A stretch of DNA of 23,329 nucleotides, from NCBI GenBank assembly GCA_007132315.1, contig SLOW01000233.1, forward strand, positions 1 through 23,329. The letters run 5' to 3'. The notes beneath the pieces are model-generated. The model was not told where the DNA came from and did not search any database. It saw only the letters and a list, made by a program, of their open reading frames with translations. Within the stretch, counting starts at the first letter, position 1; each line of letters begins with the position of its first letter. Made by a program: the position numbers and the translations under genes. This DNA comes from Opitutales bacterium (GTDB lineage Bacteria > Verrucomicrobiota > Verrucomicrobiia > Opitutales > T3Sed10-336). This document shows, in pieces, positions 15,801 through 23,216 of this stretch.

Positions 15801-17084
15801 TTATGGTCCGTCGGTTTGCGCTTCGAGGAGGAGAAGAACCGTCGCCTGTAGCTCATCAACATTGGACCTCAAGTCGGCGATTTCGGCCGCCTGAGCCGAA
15901 ACGATTTTGTTGAGCTCCTGGATGGCCGCGACCGACACTCCCGCGAGATCGCCCGGCGCCAGGCTGGTGTCATTGGGGCCCAGTCCGAAGGTGGCGTGAA
16001 AGTCCTGCGCCATCGGGCCGACATGTCGGTTTTCCGGCTGCCCCTTGTAACTCCACTCGTAAACCGGGAGGTCGCGGACCTTTTCCAGGATACCGCCACC
16101 GTCAACCGCGACGATGGCCTCCTTGGTGTTGATATCGCTGCCCTGACTCAAGCTGCCGGAAATGAATAGGTTGCCGTTCGCGGCCAGCTGCATCACCTGC
16201 GACCCATCGGCCCGCCAGACATACCCGCCTCCCGCAGCGTCGAAGAACATGTTGCGGATGGTGAATCCAAAGAGGGAGACCTGATCGTATCCAATCGTGT
16301 AATTCGTGTTGCTGAATCTCAGCCGACCCAAAGTCCGCACGTCACCGGTAAAGGTGGGGGGGGAATTGAGCCGCGCGATGTTGGAACTCAATCGCGAGTC
16401 ATTAAAAGTGCCCGAGATGATCTGCGAAGCCGGCAGTCCCGGTATCCGGGCGACAGGGACGGTGCCTGCGGTGAGATTACCGGCATTGAGGTTGGTGAGG
16501 TCGGCCCCGCTTCCGGTTATGGAAGGGACGTTGAGAGCCTGGGTGGTAGTCAAGGCGCCGGCGATGGTCACCTGTTCGCCTTCCGCCGTGATGAGGGGCT
16601 GACCGTCCGGATTGACCACGGAACGCGCTTGGGTGGACAGAAACGCGTAAGGCGAGGTCAGAAGACGTAGGCGCGGAAGAATGTCGGTGAAATCGCCCCC
16701 CACTTCGAAACGCACCGCCACACCGATGAAGCGTTCGTCGGCGCCAATTCCGGTGAACACGTCCGAGAGATCCGGATCCGGCTCGCTGCCAACAACGGCG
16801 CCTTCTCCCAGGAGCACGCTGAAATAACCACCGTCGATCGTGATGGTCTGTTGCTCCGCCCAGAGGAGGTCGCCGCCGGAGGACGCGTTGAAGATGCGAA
16901 AAATCACATCGTAATTGGCTGGATCGGGGTTGCCCCCGCCGTCCGTTCCGAGGGGCACGCCGTTGGCATCAACGAGGTAGCCCTGATAGGAGACCAATTC
17001 GGGCGGATTGCCGACGGCCTGAAGATGAGCGGCAAACGCGGCCAGCAGGGCTGACGCGAGGAGGGAGAATCGGAACAGGTTCAT
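15801..17084 (-). CDS. Exported fibre-like protein with peptidase S74 chaperone domain
   Basis: This is a 427-residue exported protein. Its signal peptide is MNLFRFSLLASALLAAFAA with cleavage near LQA-VG (residue 23). Residues 28-155 form the N-terminal domain common in bacterial tail-fibre-like proteins (VSYQGYLVDANGVPL, ... DVIFRIFNASSGGDLLWAEQ, ... LTSPYAFL). Residues about 180-310 are a repetitive, probably trimeric beta stalk (GSGADLTNLNAGNLTAGTVP, ...). The C-terminal S74 intramolecular chaperone starts with GSDINTKEAI; Ser316-Asp317 is the expected self-cleavage dyad and Lys321 a conserved companion. YEWSYKG and HVGPMAQDF follow (342-362). A final coiled coil (388-423) would drive trimerisation. 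In phage tailspikes this domain folds the trimer and is then removed. No phage genes are nearby, so this is a cellular exported fibre. No clear ribosome-binding site precedes the ATG. It lies 47 nt upstream of the giant gene. Confidence 0.87.
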   Translation of the reverse strand: MNLFRFSLLASALLAAFAAHLQAVGNPPELVSYQGYLVDANGVPLGTDGGGNPDPANYDVIFRIFNASSGGDLLWAEQQTITIDGGYFSVLLGEGAVVGSEPDPDLSDVFTGIGADERFIGVAVRFEVGGDFTDILPRLRLLTSPYAFLSTQARSVVNPDGQPLITAEGEQVTIAGALTTTQALNVPSITGSGADLTNLNAGNLTAGTVPVARIPGLPASQIISGTFNDSRLSSNIARLNSPPTFTGDVRTLGRLRFSNTNYTIGYDQVSLFGFTIRNMFFDAAGGGYVWRADGSQVMQLAANGNLFISGSLSQGSDINTKEAIVAVDGGGILEKVRDLPVYEWSYKGQPENRHVGPMAQDFHATFGLGPNDTSLAPGDLAGVSVAAIQELNKIVSAQAAEIADLRSNVDELQATVLLLLEAQTDGP

Positions 17085-17148
17085 AAAGCGTTGGCGGTTT
17101 GGATTGAAATTTCAGTTTGAAGTACGGGGGTCGCTCGGAATCGAACGG

Positions 17149-18954
17149 TCAATCCGCGAGGTCCGCGATATCGGAAACCCGGTTGAGCGCGAAACCGCCC
17201 CGTGTGCGGAAGGTGCGGGTGTGGGCGCCGGAATCGGTCGAACGTCCGCGCAGGACAAGGGTCTCCTCGTAGGCGCCCGAGAGGGTTCCGCCGCCCGCCG
17301 TGACACTGGCAAAGTCGCCGCCGGGCGGCTGCACGCGGAGCGTGATCTGGCGGACGACGTCGTAGGACTCGACCCCGCGGGGCAGTTCGTTCTCGAACCG
17401 GGCGTCGAGATTGTCATGGTCGGGATGATACGTGTGCAGGAACGGATTGCCGGCTTGGTCGTCGTAATCGAGCGTGACCGAGACACTGATCTCCGCCGCT
17501 TCGTCCAGGGGACCGCTGAAATTCCAGGTTCCGTTGTCTTCGCTCCAGGGCAGGTGGGCCGCGCTGATGCGGCGGGCTTCGTCGAGAGCGGAAAAATCGA
17601 GCGCGGCTTCGGTGCGCGACAGGATCGTGTCCCCGGCCTCGTTCTGACCGTGGTACACGCGCTGGAGGAGGCGGGCGTTGCCGGATCCGTTGTTGTGCAC
17701 GAGCAGGCGAAGCGGAAACGGCCGTGCCACCGGACCGAAGGACTCGTCCACGTCCTCGACGACGTAACTGCCGTCGGGGTTCTGCCGCGGTTCGCCCGCT
17801 TCCCCCAGGGCGTAATCAACCAAGTAGTGGGCGACCTCGCCGATCACCGCGTTGCCGACCCACAGTCCGGTGGTGGTGTCCACTTCGGCGGTCACCGCCA
17901 AATCGACAAGCACCATCCCGCCGGAATCGCGCAGGCGAAGGATGCCCGCGAACAGGTCTCCCGGCGATCCGCCCATGACGGCGCGGTCCAGCCCGACGAC
18001 CACCTCGATGTCCGACCCCGGCTCGCCGGCGGGCGGCAAGGTCCATTCGCCGTCGGTTTCGCTGAAACGGGTAAAATCGTAAGTCAGGTCCGTTAGGTCT
18101 TGCTCGCCGCGCAGCAGCAGGGGCAGCCCGCCGCTGATTTCGCGTTCGCCGGCGGGCGCCGGTTGCGACGCGACCAGTTCCGCGTTGATCGTCACCGGTT
18201 CGTCGATACGGTTGCGCAGGCGGAGCCGGTACTGCCCGTCGCTCGCGCCGAAGTGGATGCCGTTGCTCCGTTGCAAGTCCACTTCGAACGGGCCGAAGTA
18301 GCGATTGTATTCCTCCGAACGGACCCAATACGCCTGGTTGCGCGCCATCGGGGTGCCGCGGAGCAGGCTGGAAAAGAGCCGTTGGGGGTTCGACGCACTG
18401 AAGGGGCCGCCGACGTAACGGTAGATCTCGGCCCGGTCGTGAAGATCCCGCGCGGGATTGAGAAAATCGCCCCACAGGGGAGGGTCGGTCCTGGGTACCG
18501 GAAACCCGATGAAGTTCATTCCCGAACCGGTCCAGTATTGTGTGGGCGGCATCGGTTTGCCGCGGAGCGTCCAAGTGAAATCGGGCGCGCCGTCGGCCAC
18601 CCGTACCAAACAGGCCACGTTGCCCGCCAGGCGCTGCATGGGCGACGCTCCCGCCCAGTGCCGGTCCCAGCGCAGCCACTCGGTGCTGCCCACCTGGGGC
18701 GCGGGAACGTCGTCAATAAATTGCAGCGAGGCACTCGGCGGCACCCACATCCAGATTTCCTGGATCGGGTTGTCCGGATCGCTTCCCACCAGTTGATTCA
18801 GGGTGGCGTGAGAGGGGTCGATGTGCAGGTAGATCGCGTTCCAGCCGGCTTTCAGGTGGTATTCCTCCGTCACCCACTGGGCGCAAAGGGGGGAGATAAA
18901 ACACAGGACGCCCAAGAACACTCCGGAACATCGGCGAGGTAAGCGAATTTTCAT
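17149..18954 (-). CDS. Exported beta-rich protein heading the operon
   Basis: This 601-residue exported protein has no function I can name. The signal peptide is MKIRLPRRCSGVFLGVLCFI, with cleavage near LCA-QW (residue 25). The mature protein opens with EEYHLKAGWNAIYLHIDPSH and, after about 20 residues, IQEIWMWVPPSASLQFI, then AGNVACLVRV, FTWTLRGKPMPP and MNFIGFPV. I take these as a conserved N-terminal domain because their spacing of Gly, Trp and Pro is that of a compact beta-fold. A second beta domain contains GLWVGNAVIGEV (about 362), PFPLRLLVHNNGSGNARLLQ and QITLRVQPPGG near the end. No membrane helix or anchor follows the signal peptide, so it is probably periplasmic, secreted or part of a complex. 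It is the first gene after the promoter and leader; 64 nt separate it from the S74 gene. The start lacks a Shine-Dalgarno match, but the signal peptide fixes it. Confidence 0.8.
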   Translation of the reverse strand: MKIRLPRRCSGVFLGVLCFISPLCAQWVTEEYHLKAGWNAIYLHIDPSHATLNQLVGSDPDNPIQEIWMWVPPSASLQFIDDVPAPQVGSTEWLRWDRHWAGASPMQRLAGNVACLVRVADGAPDFTWTLRGKPMPPTQYWTGSGMNFIGFPVPRTDPPLWGDFLNPARDLHDRAEIYRYVGGPFSASNPQRLFSSLLRGTPMARNQAYWVRSEEYNRYFGPFEVDLQRSNGIHFGASDGQYRLRLRNRIDEPVTINAELVASQPAPAGEREISGGLPLLLRGEQDLTDLTYDFTRFSETDGEWTLPPAGEPGSDIEVVVGLDRAVMGGSPGDLFAGILRLRDSGGMVLVDLAVTAEVDTTTGLWVGNAVIGEVAHYLVDYALGEAGEPRQNPDGSYVVEDVDESFGPVARPFPLRLLVHNNGSGNARLLQRVYHGQNEAGDTILSRTEAALDFSALDEARRISAAHLPWSEDNGTWNFSGPLDEAAEISVSVTLDYDDQAGNPFLHTYHPDHDNLDARFENELPRGVESYDVVRQITLRVQPPGGDFASVTAGGGTLSGAYEETLVLRGRSTDSGAHTRTFRTRGGFALNRVSDIADLAD

Positions 18955-19157
18955 TTTTCGGGATGGAGAACTTGAGAACGGTGCGGCGGATACCCCTTTT
19001 TACGAATCTCTCGGCGAAGCCCGACAGGCTCCCGGCTTTGCAAAAGACACCTTTCAGCGACCCCCGGACGGGCACGACTCACACACTACTCAAGCCTGCA
19101 AATGAAACTCGCGACGCTACGATAAGTGCGGCTTCAGAATGTCATTAGTGATATGAA
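18955..19157 (-). other. Long untranslated leader of the exported-protein operon
   Basis: About 200 nt separate the predicted promoter from the first start codon. No ORF with coding character is present. On the minus strand it contains a hairpin (19014-19041) and a segment reading GCAAAGCC then GAGCCT, both discussed separately. A leader this long before an operon of surface proteins is compatible with post-transcriptional control or RNA stabilisation. Confidence 0.45.
19014..19041 (-). promoter_or_regulatory. Stem-loop in the operon leader
   Basis: On the minus strand GCAAAGCC pairs with GGCTTCGC (7 of 8 positions) around a 12-nt loop. It sits about 60 nt before the start codon of the 601-residue protein and is not followed by a T-tract, so it is not an intrinsic terminator. 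It may be a structural element of the leader. Confidence 0.35.
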
Positions 19158-19185
19158 TTCATAAAACCCCTTTATATCCTGTCAA
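19158..19185 (-). promoter_or_regulatory. Sigma70-like promoter of the exported-protein operon
   Basis: On the minus strand a perfect TTGACA -35 box (19185-19180) is followed after 16 nt by TATGAA (19163-19158), matching four of six -10 positions. The region is AT-rich against a GC-rich background and lies between the prfA stop and the first operon gene. Transcription would begin near 19150. Confidence 0.6.
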
Positions 19186-19291
19186 ACCAAAATTTCCGGA
19201 AAGTAAACTTACACCTTTTTTCGGTTTGAGATGGACCGTTCCCAGGCAAGTCGCCTCCGGCCGAATGCCGGTCCGCCGGACGCCCCGGACC

Positions 19292-20377
19292 TCATTCGCC
19301 GGCGACCAGGGACTCCACTTTCGCGCGGTGATCGGCGGCCTGCAGGGCGGAAACGACGTCTTCCAAGCGCCCTTCCATGATCTCCGGCAGGCTGTGCAGC
19401 GTGAGTCCGATCCGGTGGTCGGTGAGCCGGCTCTGGGGAAAGTTGTAGGTGCGGATGCGCTCGCTGCGGTCGCCGGTTCCGACCTGGCTCTTGCGATTGG
19501 CGGCGTATTTCGCGCGCTCTTCGTCCTCCTTTGCCTTGAGGAGGCGGGCGCGCAGAACCGTCATGGCCTTCAGCCGGTTCTTGAGCTGGGAACGTTCGTC
19601 CGCGCAATGGACGATCATCCCGGTAGGTTTGTGGAGGATCTGGACGGCGGAATCGGTGGTGTTGACGTGCTGGCCGCCCGCTCCGCTGGCGCGACTCACC
19701 GTGATCTCGAGTTCATCGGGGTCGATTTCGATATCGATCTCCTCGGCTTCCGGCAGGACGGCGACCGTGACCGTGGAGGTGTGGATGCGTCCGCCGGCCT
19801 CGGTCACCGGCACCCGCTGCACCCGGTGGACGCCGCTTTCGAATTTCAGAAGCCGGTACACTTCATCGCCGGTGATTTGAAAAATCACTTCCTTGAATCC
19901 CCCGCATTCGCTCTCGCTCGCGCCGAGTTGTTCGACGCGCCACCCCTTGTTTTCCGCGAAACGGCAGTACATCCGGTACAGGTCGCCGGCGAAGAGACTG
20001 GCTTCGTCGCCCCCGGCGCCGGCACGGATTTCGACGATGGTGTTGCGCGAATCGTCGGGATCCGGCGGGATCATGGCGAAGAGAATGGCCTCCTCCAGAC
20101 GGGCCACTTCGGCCTCGAGTTCGGGAACCTCCGCCCGGGCCAGCTCCTTCAATTCCTCTTCGGTTTCGGCATCGTCCATCAGCCCCCGGTTTTCGTCGAG
20201 GCGCCGCCGGCAGTCCTCCAGCCGCTCGTACAATGCGAGCACCTCGCCCAACTTCTGGTGTTCGCGCGACAACACCGTCGCCTGGCGCCGGTCCTGAAAA
20301 AAGTCGGGCGCGGCCATCCGTGCGTCGATTTCGTGGTACCGCCTGCGGTACGGTTCAATGGGAGGAAGTGCGTCCAT
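19292..20377 (-). CDS. prfA: Peptide chain release factor 1
   Basis: RF1 recognises UAA and UAG stop codons on the ribosome and triggers hydrolysis of peptidyl-tRNA. The 361-residue length matches the family (about 355-360). The GGQ catalytic motif is at 234-236 (SGAGGQHVNTTDSAV). The anticodon-like tripeptide is PVT at 190-192 (RVPVTEAGGRIHTS), the RF1 signature rather than the SPF of RF2. The N-terminal helical domain (1-105) and the block EIRAGAGGDEASLF (117-129) are intact. I start it at 20377 (MDALPPIEPY), which aligns with the family; an open extension of nine residues begins at 20404. The Shine-Dalgarno match is poor. No prmC methyltransferase gene adjoins it; the next gene downstream belongs to the exported-protein operon after a gap of about 340 nt. 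Confidence 0.97.
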   Translation of the reverse strand: MDALPPIEPYRRRYHEIDARMAAPDFFQDRRQATVLSREHQKLGEVLALYERLEDCRRRLDENRGLMDDAETEEELKELARAEVPELEAEVARLEEAILFAMIPPDPDDSRNTIVEIRAGAGGDEASLFAGDLYRMYCRFAENKGWRVEQLGASESECGGFKEVIFQITGDEVYRLLKFESGVHRVQRVPVTEAGGRIHTSTVTVAVLPEAEEIDIEIDPDELEITVSRASGAGGQHVNTTDSAVQILHKPTGMIVHCADERSQLKNRLKAMTVLRARLLKAKEDEERAKYAANRKSQVGTGDRSERIRTYNFPQSRLTDHRIGLTLHSLPEIMEGRLEDVVSALQAADHRAKVESLVAGE

Positions 20378-20433
20378 ATCCGTGCAAATCGAAAACGCTA
20401 ACACGTTTGCGAAGCGGCGTAAAACGCAAACCC

Positions 20434-20480
20434 GGCGCGGGAGCGCCGCCCTCCAGCGATGGACATATCGCGCCCTGGAG
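20434..20480 (-). terminator. Paired hairpins between the reductase gene and prfA
   Basis: Two inverted repeats follow the reductase stop codon in minus-strand order: CTCCAG/CTGGAG (20451-20456 with 20475-20480) containing an inner CGAT/ATCG, then a perfect GGCGC-loop-GCGCC hairpin (20434-20447) followed by GGGTTTGCGTTTTA. The second, with its T-rich tail, is a plausible intrinsic terminator for the reductase gene. It also lies within prfA's probable promoter region. Confidence 0.5.
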
Positions 20481-20488
20481 ATAAGGGA

Positions 20489-21403
20489 CTAAAAGAAAAG
20501 TTCCGGCCCCAGGGGCACGATACCGGTGGGGTTGATGTCGTCGTGGGTGATGTAGTAGTGCCGCTTGATGTGATCCAGGTTCACCGTCTCGGAAATCCCG
20601 GGCCATTGGTACAGGTCGTGGAGGTAAGCCTCGAGATTGGAATAATCGAGGATGCGCCGGATATTGCACTTGAAATGCCCGTGATAAACGGCGTCGAACC
20701 GCACCAGCGTGCAGAACAACCGCCAGTCTGCCTCCACCGGCTCGGCGCCGAATAGGAATCGACGTGTCGCCAGGCGCCGGTCCAGCTCGTCGAGGGTCGC
20801 GAACAGCGCCCGCACGGCCTTTTCGTAACCGTCCTGCCGGGTGGCGAAACCGGCGCGGTACACACCGTTGTTGACACCTTCGTAGATTTTTTCGCTGAGC
20901 GCGCGGTGCTCGTGCTCGATCTCCGGCGGAAACAGAGTAGCCCCGCTACGGCCAAACTCGGCCAACACACCGTCAAACATACGACAGATGTCGTCCTCGG
21001 AATTGTTCACGATCACACCAGACTTGCGGTCCCACAGAACGGGCACCGTCACCCGGCCCCGAAACCCGGAATCGGTCGCCGCGTAGGCTTCGCTGAGAAA
21101 ACGGAATCCGTTCACGGGATCCTCGGAATGCCCCGGTCCGTCACGGAACGCCCATCCTTGCTCGTCGCGGACGGGATCGACCACGGTAACCCCGACGGCC
21201 TCACGTAATCGCTTGAGGTTACGGACGATCAGCGTGCGGTGCGCCCAGGGGCAGGCCAGCGAAATGTACAGATGGTATCGCCCCGCCTCCGGCGGGTACG
21301 CGGCTTCGTCCCCCGGTTCCACCCAGGACCGAAAGGCGTCCTCCTGGCGCTCGAACTCCCCCGTCTCGGACTGCTCGTCCGGAAATTGGCCTCGGTCGGA
21401 CAT
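20489..21403 (-). CDS. yqjG: Glutathionyl-hydroquinone reductase (Xi-class GST)
   Basis: This cytoplasmic enzyme of 304 residues reduces glutathionyl-hydroquinones to hydroquinones using glutathione; the family includes E. coli YqjG, PcpF and yeast Ecm4. The thioredoxin-fold motif SLACPWAHR places the catalytic cysteine at residue 51. VPVLWDRKSGVIVNNSEDD is the glutathione-binding segment. The C-terminal helical domain carries the family signatures VRFDAVYHGHFKCNIRRI, LYQWPGISETVNLDHIKRHYY and the end DINPTGIVPLGPELFF. The start at 21403 (MSDRGQFPDE) fits the usual length, slightly under 330; the frame stays open 84 codons upstream with no conserved sequence. No good ribosome-binding site is seen. 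The neighbouring isochorismate synthase hints at quinone-related metabolism, but the 318-nt gap argues against a shared operon. The symbol is by family resemblance. Confidence 0.93.
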   Translation of the reverse strand: MSDRGQFPDEQSETGEFERQEDAFRSWVEPGDEAAYPPEAGRYHLYISLACPWAHRTLIVRNLKRLREAVGVTVVDPVRDEQGWAFRDGPGHSEDPVNGFRFLSEAYAATDSGFRGRVTVPVLWDRKSGVIVNNSEDDICRMFDGVLAEFGRSGATLFPPEIEHEHRALSEKIYEGVNNGVYRAGFATRQDGYEKAVRALFATLDELDRRLATRRFLFGAEPVEADWRLFCTLVRFDAVYHGHFKCNIRRILDYSNLEAYLHDLYQWPGISETVNLDHIKRHYYITHDDINPTGIVPLGPELFF

Positions 21404-21721
21404 GACCGCAACGTAAGTCTGGCCGGATGTCGCCCGCAACCCGTTTCCACGTTTCGCCAGTGGACGGCGGGCCGGAGTGCCTTCCGTCAGCGCCCGCCGC
21501 CCTGACCAAAAACGGCCGCCCCCGTCGTGCGGGCGCCTACCGGCAACGGGAACCCGACCGGTTGCCCGCACTCCCGCGCGACGTGTATTGAGAGCGCCGG
21601 AACCGCCGGTGTCAGGCCGACAACCATGCTTGCACGTTGGTGGCGATGCTGGCAATGATACCCGTGCTCCCCGGGGCGAAATTGGGATGCATGGAGTCCG
21701 TCGGGCATCGCCGAAAAGCTC
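21404..21721. other. Intergenic region, no supported gene
   Basis: This stretch of 318 nt lies between the isochorismate synthase stop and the reductase start. It contains an inverted repeat GGCAAC ... GTTGCC (21542-21547 with 21561-21566) and a very short ORF of 26 codons on the minus strand (21612-21692) ending in a hydrophobic run. It presumably holds the 3' end of the upstream transcript and a promoter for the reductase, but I see no convincing boxes. Confidence 0.5.
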
Positions 21722-23161
21722 TCAAAAGAGCGCTTCCAGAAGAGAATTGAACTTGAGGTCGATTTCACGCCATTCGCTGTCGGGATCGGAATCGGCGACG
21801 ATACCGGCGCCGGCGAAGACGCGTGCGCGGCGGCCGTCAACGAGGGCGGAACGAATGGCAACCGTGAATTCGCCCGCGCCGCGGTGATCGACCCAGCCGA
21901 CCGGACCGGCGTAGAGGCCGCGGTCGAACGGTTCGAGATCGGGAATCGCAGGGCAGGCCGCCTCTCTCGGCGCGCCCCCGACCGCCGGCGTGGGGTGAAG
22001 CAGGGCCAGAATGGAAAAGAGGTCGAGCCCCTCGGACAGGTCAGCTGCAATCGGCGTACGCAGGTGTTGCACGTTGGACAGACGGAGAAGTTCCGGTTCG
22101 GCCCCGAGTTCCGGCACGAGACCGCTCTCGCGGAGGCGGCGACAGATGGATTCGACCACGATGGCGTGTTCGCTGCGGTCTTTCTCGCTGCCGAGCAATT
22201 CCCGACCGAGCACCGCATCCGCCGCGGCACTACGTCCCCTTGGAGCGGATCCGGCCAGGGCCTCGGTCGTGAGCCTCCGGTTTCCTATCCGCAACAGCCG
22301 CTCCGGGCTGGCCCCGATAAAACTCTGGCCGCGACCGTTGGCCAGTGAGTAGGCGTAACAGGCCGGGTAGCGCATCCTCAAGTCGTTCAGGGCGTGCAGG
22401 GGATTCAGTTCCCCGGAAAGCTCCAGATCGAGTGCGCGAGCCAGAACGATCTTGCGGTAGCGTCCCCGGCGGATATCGGCCAGCGCGCGGCGGACCGCGT
22501 CGCGAAAGGGCAGGCGATCCGCGCCGACCTTTTGCCGCGGGGCCGCCCGCCCCTCCGGCCTGTCCACGGCGCGGGAACATTCGGCTTCGGGACGCGAATA
22601 GTCGAAAGCGAAAAACTTCCGGTGCGCTTCCCAAACCTTTTTTGCAATCGGCTCAACCGCCGAATCGGGGTCGATCCGCACATTGGCGACCGCGCAATGC
22701 CCCTGGGCGATGCGCGAGACCTGCCACCGGGGCAGAAAAACCGTCCCGCCCGGGAACGGCGAATCGTCGCCCGGTCGATCAAAGAAGCTGAATCCGCAGA
22801 AGAAGTGGGGTCCGGAAAAGGGCGATTCCAGGTCTCCAATAAGAATGCAGTTGTCCAGGGCTTCGGCGACAAAGGCGCGGGCTTGATCGAAACGCTCCGC
22901 GCCTTCCAGCCGGCACGAAATCACCTCGTCGGCTCCGGCCAATGCCCAGTTCTCCATCGGGCGTTCGAGATAGAAGTGCCACTCCCGCGGTTCAAAGATC
23001 GATTCCAGGACGGCCAGCGGATCGATCTCGCGGACCGCGAGCGAAATGCTGGCGATCTGGTAGCGACCGCGCCCGCGCGCGATCTCGCGGCACTCCCGGA
23101 GAAAACCCTCCAGCGACGGCAGATCCCGTTTCGGGTACTGGCTCTGTGAAAAAACGCGCAT
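21722..23161 (-). CDS. menF: Isochorismate synthase (chorismate-utilising enzyme)
   Basis: It converts chorismate to isochorismate, the entry step to menaquinone (or to a catecholate siderophore). At 479 residues it has the complete chorismate-binding domain in its C-terminal half: GRYRKIVLARALDL with the expected general-base Lys237, SFIGASPERLLRI with Glu287, LAGSAPRGR, SEKDRSEHAIVVESI, LSNVQHLRTPI, LHPTPAVGG, FDRGLYAGPVGWVD, GEFTVAIRSALV and AGAGIVADSDPDSEWREID with magnesium-binding glutamates. The Lys distinguishes isochorismate synthase from anthranilate synthase (TrpE) and PabB. The N-terminal half (1-210) is the usual divergent domain. The start at 23161 (MRVFSQSQYP) has GAGG 9 nt upstream; a start at 23239 would overlap the preceding gene. 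menF is favoured over a siderophore gene (entC/dhbC) only because no siderophore genes are visible. Confidence 0.9.
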   Translation of the reverse strand: MRVFSQSQYPKRDLPSLEGFLRECREIARGRGRYQIASISLAVREIDPLAVLESIFEPREWHFYLERPMENWALAGADEVISCRLEGAERFDQARAFVAEALDNCILIGDLESPFSGPHFFCGFSFFDRPGDDSPFPGGTVFLPRWQVSRIAQGHCAVANVRIDPDSAVEPIAKKVWEAHRKFFAFDYSRPEAECSRAVDRPEGRAAPRQKVGADRLPFRDAVRRALADIRRGRYRKIVLARALDLELSGELNPLHALNDLRMRYPACYAYSLANGRGQSFIGASPERLLRIGNRRLTTEALAGSAPRGRSAAADAVLGRELLGSEKDRSEHAIVVESICRRLRESGLVPELGAEPELLRLSNVQHLRTPIAADLSEGLDLFSILALLHPTPAVGGAPREAACPAIPDLEPFDRGLYAGPVGWVDHRGAGEFTVAIRSALVDGRRARVFAGAGIVADSDPDSEWREIDLKFNSLLEALF

Positions 23162-23216
23162 AACGGCGGGCCTCGATCCGGAGCGGCGCGGACGATCCGC
23201 GCCCCCGACACCGGAA

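Noticed and set aside
15801..17084. Prophage tail-fibre gene
   Set aside because: The protein has a Sec signal peptide and there are no phage structural, packaging or lysis genes around it.
5073..18954. Complete Tc toxin locus with TcB and TcC (SpvB, RHS-repeat and hypervariable toxin)
   Set aside because: No RHS/YD repeats, SpvB domain or VRP1 region occurs in any gene of the window; only the C-terminal half of the giant resembles TcA.
19014..19090. Call of a cyclic-di-GMP-I riboswitch in the leader
   Set aside because: Only part of the conserved blocks is present, the helices are too short and the upstream half is missing. It is kept as an open question, not a feature.
21542..21566. GGCAAC/GTTGCC inverted repeat as terminator of the isochorismate synthase gene
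   Set aside because: It lies about 155 nt beyond the stop, the stem is only 6 bp with a 13-nt loop, and no T-tract follows.
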